From: Hordeum vulgare subsp. vulgare
Taxonomy: Eukaryota > Streptophyta > Magnoliopsida > Poales > Poaceae
Reading direction: 5' to 3'
Length of the DNA stretch: 64,000 nucleotides
Assembly (NCBI RefSeq): GCF_904849725.1
Contig: NC_058524.1
Span: 349,119,823-349,183,822 of the forward strand
The position numbers were made by a program, and so were the translations under genes. The number at the start of each line of letters is the position of its first letter. Within the stretch, counting starts at the first letter, position 1. The notes beneath the pieces are model-generated. The model was not told the origin of the DNA. It searched no databases and was given only the letters and a program-made list of their open reading frames with translations. This document shows positions 35,201 through 47,200 of the stretch, one piece after another.

Positions 35201-38200
35201 CCCCACTCACTCACGACGAGGAGCGCGTCGACTCGTATCATGGCGGCGAACCGCTGCGGTATCGTACGATGGATAATCTACTCGGCGACCAGCCGGTGCC
35301 GGGACTGGTGCCACGCGACCTGGAGGCGCAGCTACAACTCGCGTGTGAGGACGGCGAATCTCGGTCCTTTGTAGAGGCCGAGAAAGACGCGGCATGGCGC
35401 GCCGCGATGCAGTTGGAGATGGATGCGGTCGAGCAGAACCGCACCTGGGAGCTTGCTGACCTCCCTCGTGGTCACCGCGCAATCACCCTTAAGTAGGTGT
35501 CCAAGCTGAAGAGGGATGGAGTCGACACCATCATCAAGCACAAGGCTCGCTTGGTGGCCCGAGGCTTCTTGCAGCAGGAACGAGTCGACCTCGACGACTC
35601 TTTCGCTCCCGTGGCACGGATGGAGTCCGTGCGACTTCTCCTTGCGCTAACTGCCCAGGAGGGCTGGCGTGTCCATCACATGGATGTAGCTGGCGTGTCC
35701 ATCACATGGATGTCAAGTCGGCATTCCTCAACGGCGACTTGAAGGAGGAAGTCTACGTGCATCAGCCGTCGGGATTTGCGATCCCCGGCGAGGAAGGCAA
35801 GGTACTCCGCCTGCGTAAGGCTCTCTATGGCCTACGACAGGCACCTAGGGCGTGGAACGCCAAGCTGGACTCCATGCTAAAGAAGATGGGCTTCGAGCAA
35901 AGCCCGCATGAGGCGGCCATCTATCGACAGGGCAGTGGAGGAAATGCCCTGCTGGTGGGCGTCTATGTTGACGACCTGGTGATCACCGGCATCAAGGATG
36001 CAGAGGTGGCGGCGTTCAAGGAAGAAATGAAGGCAACCTTCCAGATGAGTGATCTAGGGCTCGTCTCCTTCTATCTAGGGATCGAGGTGCACCAGGATCA
36101 CTCCGGGATCACGCTTCGACAATCCGCCTACGCCAAGCGCATCGATGAGCTAGCTGGGCTGACCGACTGCCACCCAGCCCTCACCCCAATGGAGGAGAGG
36201 TTGAAATTGAGCCGTGAGAGCACAACGGAGGAAGTGGACGCTACGCAGTATCGGCGCCTTGTGGGGAGCCTTCGCTACCTCGCCCACACACGGCCGGACT
36301 TGACATTCTCCGTCGGCTACGTTAGTCGGTTCATGGAGCGATCGACGACGGAGCACCAGCAGGCAGTGAAGAGGATCATCCGCTACGTGGCGGGGACCCT
36401 CGACCACGGCCTCCACTACCCTAGGTGTCCGGGGGCGGCACACTACGTCGGGTACAGCGACAGCGACCACGCCGGCGACATCGACACCAGCAAGAGCACA
36501 AGCGGGATCCTCTTCTTCCTCGGCAAGTGTCTCGTGAGCTGGCAGTCGGTCAAGCAACAGGTGGTGGCCCTTTCCAGCTGCGAGGCCGAGTACATAGCGG
36601 CCTCCACCACCTACACTCAGGCGCTCTGGCTCACTCGACTGCTTGGTGAACTCCTCGTCCGAGACACCAAAACGGTGCAGCTCCTGGTGGACAGCAAGTC
36701 CGCCCTGGCCCTGGCAAAGAACCCCGTTGTCCACGAACGAAGCAAGCACATCCGACTGAGGTATCACTTCATCCGAAGCTGTTTGGATGAAGGGAGCATA
36801 GATGCGAGCTACATCAACAGCTCGCAGACCTGCTTGCCAAGCCTCTTGGGAGGATCAAGTTCCTCGAACTCTGCTCCAGGATCGGGATGATTCAACTCTC
36901 CCACAAGACGACATACAAGACTTAGGGCGAGAATGATGGATAAGTCTCTGTACTAGGGTCTTTGTGGGGCTGCAGCACATGGTCCTTTGTGGGGCTGCAG
37001 CACATGGTCCTTTGTGGGGCTACAGCACATGGTCCTTGTGGCTGTTACGATAGAATCCTTGACCACCAAGGACTGGCAGTTAGGATAGCATCTTAGACTA
37101 GCATCTTAGACTAGCATCTTAGCATATGCTTGGCTGGCTAGCAGCCTATAAATATATATCCCCAACCCCTCAGGTTGGTATGGCATTGTGTGAGAAATAA
37201 ACCAAAACGGAAATTGTCCCAACTCTCCTAGTGTCATCTACAACTATCAATGCTCGGGCTGAAAGGTCTAACAAGTGGTATCAGGGCCTCGTTGTCTTGT
37301 ACCCTGAGCATTTCCTACTCACCTCTCTCACCGGGAGCTGAGCAACCCAAGCCGGTAGCAGCAGTTGCTCCGACTGCCCCTGGTTACCTCCCTCCCTCCG
37401 GACTGTCGAGCAGCAGCTCGTCAGAAGCAGACTCTTCTTCACGCAACAGCCCCCCTGCAGCAAGCCATGTCTGCAGGTCGCTCTCAGCACACGGCTACCT
37501 CGAGCACGCGGCATCGGCAAGAGGCCGAGCGCGCCGTGGCAGAGGAGCGTGAGCGAGCGGCTACAGCAGCCGCTGCTGCGGCAGCAAGGGCATCGAGGCT
37601 GGCTGCGGCGGAACTGGCAGCAGCCAGAGCGGAGGTAGAAGCAGCCAGGGCGGAGGCAGCAACAGCAGCGGAGGCAGCACGTGAGGCTACGACGGATGCC
37701 AAGGCACTCCGCGGCGGCTCCCACAGCTCCAACGGCTCCGCGCCTGCGGACGGCGGCGCCGACGCGGGCCGCGCCAATGTGGCTCGATAGCGGACGGGGG
37801 ATTGGGCAGCCAAGCACGCCCGCGCACATCGCGCTGGCGCTCCAAGTGGAGGTGCGCACGGCGACGACGGCTGCGACGACCGGGACCGCGGCCTCTACGA
37901 GGTGCAGACTGTGGTCTGGGATGTTGGTCCCGGTGTTGGGTGGCCTACCCTCACCAAAACCAACTATGTCAAGTGGGACGCGATCATGAAGATCAGGCTC
38001 CAGGTGCGGCACCTGTGGGAGGCGGTCCAGGACAGCAACGTCGACCACGAAGAGGATCGACGGGCGCTGGACGCCCTCATCGTCGCAGTCCCGCCCGAGA
38101 TGCAGTTCTCGCTTTCCAACAAGCGGACTACCAAGGAGGCTTGGAACGCCATCGCCGCGGCACACATCGGCAACGACCGCGCTCGCAAGTCCACACTTCA

Positions 38201-41200
38201 GGCACTTTGTAAGGAGTGGGAGAGCCTGGCCTTCAAGCCAGGTGAGGATGTTGATGACTTTGCTCTCCGTCTCAACACTCTGCTACAGTATATGGTGAAG
38301 TTCGGTGATGCCACCTACACCGAGGAGAGAGCTGTCGAGAAGCTTTCTCGGTGCACCCCTGAGAAGTACAAGCAGATGGCTCGCTCGATCGAGTCTTTGC
38401 TGGACCTCTCCAGGATGACGATCGAGGAGGCGATAGGCCGCCTCAAGGTCGTTGACACCGACGAGTCACAGGCTCTCTCGGGGCCCATCACCACCGGCGG
38501 GAAGCTGCTCCTATCTCGGGGAGCAGTGGGATGCCAGCCTCGGTGACAGGAAGGGGGAGCCTTCTTCCACGCCTTCCTCCACGACGGGCGGCCGCAGGCT
38601 CGGCAAGCAGCGCAAGGCGCGAAGAGGCCCCTCGGGCAAGGCACAAGGACGTGCCGAAGGTGACGCCCTCGGAGGTGCCAAGGACGGCGCCGCTGGCAAG
38701 CCCAAGCCGGCACAGGACAACAGTTGCCACAACTGTGGCCGGCTTGGCCATTGGGCCAATGAGTGTCGACAGCCATGACAACCAGGCTCATGTCGCACAG
38801 GCGTAGGAGGAGACGGCTCTGTTCATGGCGCATGCAAGCATCGACCTACCTTCAACGACACCAGCCGCAAAGGCTCTCATCCACCTCGACGAGCCAAAAG
38901 CACACGCTCTTCTCGGCGATGGCTCCGGGAAGGACAAGACTGCAGGGTGGTGCCTCGATACCGGCGCGACCCACCACATGACCGGTCGAAGGGAAATCTT
39001 CGCCGAGCTCGACTCCGACGCGCGAGGCTCCGTCAAGTTTGGGGATGCCTCTACCGTGGAAATTAAGGGCGTCGGCTTCATCATCTTCACCACCAAGACG
39101 GGAGAGCACCGGCTGCTCACCGGTGTCTACTACATCCCCGCACTAAGGAACTCCATCATCAGCTTGGGACAGCAGGATGAGAACGGCTCACGCATGCTCA
39201 TTGAGCATGGAGTCCTACGCATCTGGGATCGCCAGCGTCGCCTTCTCGCCAAGGTACCCAGAGGTGAAAATCGACTCAACGTCCTTCATGTGCAGGTGGC
39301 ACAACCGGTCTGTCTCGCTATCCGTCGAGACGATGAGGCGTGGCAATGGCATGAGCGCTTTGGGCACCTTCATTTCGAGGCCATCGATGATTCCACTTCG
39401 ACGACTTTTGGGTGCGCCTTGATGGGTTGCAAGACATTCCACGACAGGCACTCCGTGAATGACGCTAACCCATTTCAACGGCTCATGCAACGTCTCCAGG
39501 TCATGGGCCCCAAGTTGACCAGTTGGAGCGCGCACACGGTTGGCAATGTTCGGCACAAGCTAGCTGTAACAGCCCGAGACCGACGCTCCAAAAGATTCCT
39601 CTTTTACTCCGTTGCCGCCGTGTGATTAGTTTGTTATCACATTCATCATCGCATCATCCGCATTGCATCGGCACTCCGTTGCCGCCAGTTTTCAAAACTT
39701 GCATCCGTTCGTAGTTACCGGTTCTCTCCTTTTCGTCATTTACCATTTGGAGACCAACCACACACGCACACACCCACGACATCATTAAAATCTTGTTTTA
39801 AAAAGTGTGTATAAACCTTTCTTAGATTGGGTTGAAACTTGGTGTGCGGTCTTATTGTAGTGTAGATAGGTCGTCTGCCAAATTTCGTCGCAATCGGAGT
39901 TCGTTTGAGACTCGGGCCGTTAAACTTATAGCGGCACTATAGCCGGTCATTTTGTCGGACGTTTCGGTATTTTAAACACTGTCGCCAGGTTGCCCGTTTT
40001 CCCTCTTCTATGCCTAGCCCCTCTGCACAGTGCACCGAAGCTACATGCAACCTGGCCCAAAACTCCCCCGGTCCCAAACCCGGCGGTCGTGTCCGTTGGA
40101 TCCAATTCAACCCCGTTATACCCCAAACCATCATCAGTTTGTCCATTGGACTCTCTTAATCTATTTTCCGACCGTCCGATTAAAATCGGAGGGTCCTGAG
40201 CTAGTTTATATTTCTATATATAGATCAAACCGTGCCCAACCCTAAAATCAAGGACCTTGTCACGTCCATCCATTCCTCCCCGCCGCCATTTCTCCACCTG
40301 GTCTCCCCTTCCTCGGGATCTGCCTGATCCAACCCAGCCGCATCCACTTCTCAATTTCCCCACCGCACCAACCACCATCCGACCCATCCTCGTGGTGATT
40401 TTCAAATTGAGCAGGAGGCTCGATCCCCAATCACCGGAGACCCCCTGCTCCTTGATTTCCTCCTCCTGTGTCGAGGGGATCCAGCGCCGCTCGTGGGGTT
40501 CCCTGACGTCTCCTAGCACCCATGCGCCGGCCTCCCTCACCTCGACCTCGTGCTCCTCCCGTAGCCTGCCCGCAGCTGCAGCACCTCATCTCCAGCCCCA
40601 TGGCGTCGCCGTTCCCATCCTCCGTCGGCAACCTACTGCACCAAGTCAACCTCGCCACCATCCCATGCCGACTTCGCCCCAGGCCGGCCCGCCTCCGCAT
40701 CCGGCCAGGACAAGGCCACCCTCGTCGTCTCCCGCCGTCGGTGCCTCGCCGTTGCGTAGGCCAGGACCCGCGCCGCATTGCTCCCTCCATATCTCTTTCC
40801 CCTGTCCTTTTCTCTGTCTCTCTCGCTCATCCCTCTCTGTTCGCTCAGCAGGAGCCCCGCCGGAGCAAGCAGTGGGAGCCTTCGAGCAGCCTTCCCATCG
40901 CCTTGCTTCCTCAGGCAAGCAACAACGCCGGTCACCCATTCCCGGATCCATGCCGTTCCAGCCCCGATCTCGCATCTCGCCGATGTGCCTCCTCTCTCCC
41001 TCGCGCCTTCTGGAACCGAGCCGAGCAAAAGGCCCCGTGCCTCTACGCCTCTGGTGTCCAGCTGTTCCCTATGCCCATGCCTTTCCCTGTTGTCGCTGAT
41101 TGTTGTCGACCTCGCGTGCAACTTGCCAAGCCGCCACTCTGTTGCGTGCATCCGCATGGCCTCCGCCCGTCTCCTTGCTATGGCCACGCTCCGCTCTTGC

Positions 41201-44200
41201 TGCCACTGCTCTGCTGGTTCCAGGTGACCTCCATGTCCTGCTGGACCACCACCCCCTTGGCCGTTTCCATGAGCAGTTGCACCATCGAATCGAGGCCATG
41301 TACTGCTTCACTTTGTTCATGTCAAGTCTCGCAAGTCCCAGGGCCTTTCTGCCCATGACGTTGTCGTCCTGCTTCATCTCTATCAAGTTTGAGACCATCA
41401 AGTACTCGACGACCCGATGATGCGCCAAGTACCACTACCGTCGGCCATCGAAGACCATGGATTCGTCAAGTTCGTCACCAATCGTGTACGACCACGTCGT
41501 CGAAGACCCGTGTACCACTACTCCAACTACCGTCGCGGGAACGACTACTTCCACTACGTCCACGATGACCCATGTACATCTACACCGCAACGACTCGAAC
41601 CGCTCCGAGATGCACGCTTCAAAGGTATAACCACCGAGACGATCACTCGTGGATCGAATGCATTGTTGTATGAGTTGCGATGTTGTCCGTTCGTAGATGC
41701 CATGTTAGTTGCAGGTACCCCATATTCATGCCTCCAGCACATGAGAACCCGATAAGCGGGATCACCCCATCATTCTTGGCATGACACGCACACGCTCCCA
41801 ATTCGTTGGCACCGGTATCTCATCAAGTTATCGGGACCGAAACGTTGTCGTAGCATCGTTTCCGTTTTGCCGCCATGGTTCCCTTTCGTTCGCCATGGCG
41901 ACACATGCTTCATAGCCTTCTTGCCAGTGTTCTCATAAAATTGCATGCATGTGCATTCATGGCATAATATCTTCACCTATCTTTTAACCGTAGCTCCGTT
42001 CAATGTTCTTATGTGTTAACCGACTAGAATGACGTCTAGAATCACATGCTTCACCTCTTGCCATGTTTAAACAACATTTAATATTGTCGTGTACCTAAAC
42101 AGGAGTAAACTAAATAATTCGTATGTGGAGTTTCGTCAATATGCAACGAGTCGTTGCATATTGAGCTTCACTTAATGTGTAGTGTTGATTCTCGTGAATT
42201 GCCATGCCATGCCTTGCATAATTGAAATGGACATGCATCATATTAGGTTGTGCACATATCGTGCATGTGTCGTGTTGAATATCGTGTGTTGATTCTTGTT
42301 TCCGGTTTGCTTCGTCTCGATAGAGTTCCGCAAGCGTGTCGGAATGTGAGGATCCGTTCGACTGCGTCGGTTCGTCTGCTTCACGGATTCGTTCTTCTTC
42401 CAAGTGGGATCTCAGGCAAGATGACCATTTCCCCTAGATACCATTACTATCCATGCCATGCTAGTTGTCTCGTTTCTTTCGTTATGTCTCATTGCCTACC
42501 ACCTGTTAAATGTCAGCCTCTCAACATTGCCATGAAACCTTCAATCTTCTACATCCTAGCAAACCATTGTTTGGCTATGTTACCGCTTGCTTAACCATGC
42601 GTTAGCGTTGCTAGTTGCAGGTGTAGTTGCTTCCATGTGATAACATGGGTTCCTTGTTATATCACCATATAATTGCTACTTAATTTAATGCACCTATCTA
42701 GCCTGGTGTTTTGTTCCACCTTTGCCGCCTTAGTTTCGGCTACCGGTGTTATATTCCATAATTGAGCGCTCCTAACACGCTCGGGGTTGTTATGGGGACC
42801 CCCTTGATAATTCGTCTTAGATTAAAACTGGTCTGTCAAGGCCCAACTTTGGTACTACATTTGTCTAATAACTAATAAAAAGCACAGGGAGCCGCCAACA
42901 CCCGCGGATAATTAATCAACCCCCGGGCCAGTGCTCCTCATGAGTGTTGGTCCAAAATAGAGAACTGTGCAGGGCCAACCCAGGGCAACTTGGGTGATTT
43001 CTATCAGGCCACCGTACGCGTCGCTTATCCATCGTGTCTTGAGAACGAGATATGCGGCTCCTATCGGGTTCGTCGACACGTCGGGTGGCCTCGATGGACT
43101 TGTTTTACCTTTTACGAAATATCTTGTGCATCGGGATTCCGATGATACTTTCGGCTATCTCCGAGTTGAGGTTTTCCATTAAGGAATCCGAAGAGATCAC
43201 GAGTATCGTGATCGAGGCTTTCTATGCGATTTGTGGTAATTTGTGATGGACTAGTTGGAGCACCCCTGCAGGGTTAAATCTTTCAAAAAGTCGTGCTCGC
43301 GGTTGTGGCAACTTGAAAACTTTGTTTAACGTCCGGTTCTAGATAACTTGAAGTAAGCATAATTAAAATATGCCCATTGTGTGCATAACCATGATTATCT
43401 CTTCTTATGAGTACTGTATCCGGAAGAGGACACGATGGGGTTATGTCTGACGTAAGTAGGTGTTCAGGATCATTCATTTGATCATCAGTAGTTCACGTCC
43501 GCTATGCGTAGATCATTCCCCTCTTTTATTCTTGTACTCGTAAGTTAGCCACCTCAAATAAATGTTTAGTCGCTTGCTGCAGACTCGGCACTTAACCATA
43601 CCTCACCCATTAAGCTTTGCTAGTCTTGATACCTTTGGAAATGAGATTGTTGAGTCCCTATGGCTCACAGATTACTACAACAACAGTTGCATGTACAGGT
43701 AAAGCGGTACGCTGACGTGAGCGCGATGATTGTTCTATTTGGAGTTTCTTCTTCTTCTTCTTCGATATAGGATGGGTTCCAGGCCGGCAGCCTGGGATAG
43801 CAAGGATGGACGTCGTTCTTTTGTCGTTTGTTTTCTTCCGTAGTCGGACCCTGCTCTTCTTTATGATGATTGATTATGTTGTTGTACTGATGTGAACTTG
43901 ATGTAGCTTGTGGCGAGTGTAAGCCAATTCCATATACTCATCTCTTCAGAACATGTACTTGGAACATGTACTTGTAACGATATCCATTCTTGCAAAACGA
44001 CGAGATGTGCTTCTATCCCTGTCAAGGCCCTCGCGCCAAAATAAGGTAGGATCGCATCTTGGGCGTGACACTAGCCCTATCCCGTGAGCTGCTGCTACAG
44101 TTTGACAAAGACCAGGAGGACAGGATGCTCTCAGCCACAAGGAGTGGCTGCGCAAGCAAATCAAGGTCTCCTACTTGGGGCTAGCATCGCTCGAGCACAC

Positions 44201-47200
44201 CATCGCCCGGCAGGGGGCGCGCATCGCCTCTCACAAGGACAAAGATGTGAACCTCTTTCTTCCATCGACAATGTTCCTATCGCCGCCAGAAGAATCGGGT
44301 GCACAACCTAAACACCGACAACCGCATGCTCACCGGCCACGCTGACATGGCATTTGCCGCCTTTGCGCACTTCGACGAGCTTCTGGGCATCGGGGAACTG
44401 CACGCTAGACCTCTCGCAGCTGATCACCCCTTCCTCGGATCTCCTTGAATTGGATGTGCCCTCTGACAACGAGGAGATCTGGAACGCTGTCAAGCAACTA
44501 CCGGCGTGTACGACACCGGGGCCGGACAGCTTCACCTCCGAGTTCTTGCGCGCCTACTAGCCCACAATCAAGGCCGTCTTCACCGCCGTCTTTCGACAGC
44601 TCTATGACATGCGTGGATGCGGGTTCTCGCGCCTAAACCAAGCCCTGCTCTCCCTGCTTCCCAAGCATGCTGACGCAAGCTGCCTCGTGACTATCAGCCC
44701 ATAAGCCTCATTCACTTGGTCACCAAGGTACTGTTGATCCACCTCGCTCCCAAGCTCGACGCTCTTGTCAGCAACAACCAGAACCCTCTTGTCAGCAACA
44801 ACCAAAACACCTTCATCCCTGGGTGCAACCTCCACAACAAGTTTGTGTCTTCATGTTGGTGCGCCAATCTGCTCGCTTGCTGCACCAATTGGGCGAACCG
44901 CGCGTCTTGCTAAAGCTAGATCTCACGCGGGCATTGGACTCGCTGTCCTAGCCTTTCCTCTTCGAGGTATTTTAGCAATATGGCTTCAGGGACAGATTCC
45001 ATGAATGGGTGGTGATTCTCCTGTCTTCGGCCAGCACCTGCTAAACGGGAGCCCCGGGCCCCCAATTTGGCATCATCAGGGCATGCATCAAGGAGAACCC
45101 ATGTCGCCGCAGTTGTTCGTCTGGCCATCAACACCCTTGGTCGCATGTTTAAGCGTGCCACCGAGCTCGGAATCATACGCCGGTTGCACCCTTCAAGATC
45201 GATCCCTCCCATCTCGCTATATGCGGATGATGTCGTCCTATACGGCCATCCCCAGTCGGACGACATCGAGGCCGTGAAAGCAATCATGCAGCTCTTTGGC
45301 TGACCATCTGGTATTCACGTCAATTTCACTAGGAGCGCCACCACGCTCATCCGCTTCGATGATGATGGCGCGCTGCCCGTCCTCAAGAGACTTGGCTGCC
45401 CAATTGTCGAACTTCCCATCACATACATGGGCATCGCTCACCATCAAGCACCCCACCACCGCTCAGTTGCTCCCTCTTGTCGACAGAGTAGCAAGGAGAT
45501 TGCTCGCCTGGAAGGCTTGGCTCATGAATAGAGCAGGCTGCCTCGTGCTGGTGAAATCATAGCTCAGCGTGATCCTGTTGCACCAGCTGCTTGTGTTGGC
45601 GCCACCCAAGATCCTTAGGAAGCTTGAGAGAATCCACCGCAAATTCCTTTCGGCCGGACGCGTCAAGGCTAACGGTGGGCACTACCACATTAATTGGTCC
45701 TTGTTGCACGCCCCTGATGCCTCGGTGGGCTGGGTGTGCACGACCTGGAGTGCACCGGCATGGAGCTAAGGACCCATTGGCTCTGGTTCAGCAAAACCGA
45801 CAATGGTCGCGTCTGGGCTGGACTAGACCGCCAATTATGCGCCAAGGAGCAGGCCTTCTTCTTCGGCAGCACCCACATGGTTATTGGGAACGGCCACAAT
45901 ACCAAATTCTGGGAGGACCGGTGGATCAATGGGCGCTCCGTTCGCGACATCACCCACTTACTGCACGCCTGCATCCCCAAGCGATGCAGGAAGAACAGGA
46001 CGGTCCCCGAGGGCATGCAGGCTCACCTTTGGGTACGCGACATCCACGACGTCCTAGGAGTCGATGAAATCTGCCCATACTTGCTACTCCAGCGCCTTCT
46101 CAAGAGCGTTACACTCTTCGTTGAGCCAGACAAGCTGATTTGGAAGTGGAACGAGGCCAACACCTACAACGCTAAATCGGCCTACCTCGCATCCTTCCAC
46201 GGGTCGATCGCCTGCAACGACTAGAATCTCACCTGGAAGAGATGGGCGCCACCGAAAGTGAAATTCTTCCATTGGTTTGCCAGCTTAGATCGCTATTTGA
46301 CGGCGAATCACCTCGCTCGACATTAGCTCCCGCATCACACAGCATGCCCCTTGTGCGACCATGCTCCATGATGCACCACCTCCTGCTAGCCTACCCCTTC
46401 TTGCGGCAGGTCTGGCACAAGATCCTCGCATTGATGCCCATGACCTGCAGAACGTCGAACAACGACAGTTCCTTGCTTGACTGGTGGCACAACGTAGGCA
46501 TCCTAGATGATTTGGAAACAAAGGAACGACTGCATCTTCAATCGTGCGCAGCCATCCATTCACATCATCATGCGCAGGATCAAAGACGAAGCTAGACTTT
46601 GGGTTACAGATGGTGCCGAAGGGCTAAGGGTTGTGCTCCCCGCCACATGGGATGTACACTAGCTCCGTTTCATGACTGTAAATCACCTCCTAGGAGGATT
46701 GTAACTTCAAACTCTCTCTTTGCAATGAAATGAAACGCAAAGGTCCTTTGCGTTTTCCCGAAAAAAACTAGACTTCCAGGCAACAAACATCAATAATGTG
46801 AGAGCCAGCAACGCGGCTATTGGACATTGATACCTACCAATAAAAGGACAAATAGCCTTAAACAGAAAAATAATTCTTGACAATTTCTAGATTCAAAAAA
46901 CTTAATGACGAGGAATAATCGTCATAGTATAAAGCAAAACCATCATTAAGAATAAAGAATGGTAGTATATATCCAAATACATATGGCACAGTATCTTGAT
47001 AATATTTAACTGATTGGAATGCTCAAGTGTCCGGTGTTGCTTCAACCAACGGCACAATAAATAGAAGGTAATCCTTCTGTTGCAAAATGTAAGGCGCTAG
47101 TAAAATGTGGGTTATGTCAATATGACACAAAAATTGTGTCAATGGATTCTTATGTAAAAGCATTTACCAATGTTATCACTTTTGTGTCACATAACTTGCA

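Larger units (their letters stand above)
31709..39382 (+). mobile_element. Ty1/copia tandem array (LTR-internal-LTR-partial internal)
   Basis: Two LTRs of about 340 bp flank a full but decayed interior. A second interior copy follows LTR 2 and breaks off at 39382 in the pre-integrase region, joined directly to LINE sequence. A third LTR is missing. It is inserted in the LINE shortly after the endonuclease domain. Confidence 0.85.

Noticed and set aside
40257..41420. Long overlapping frames on both strands in the solo LTR
   Set aside because: GC-rich LTR sequence without introns, motifs or conserved domains; lies inside a target-duplicated Sukkula LTR.
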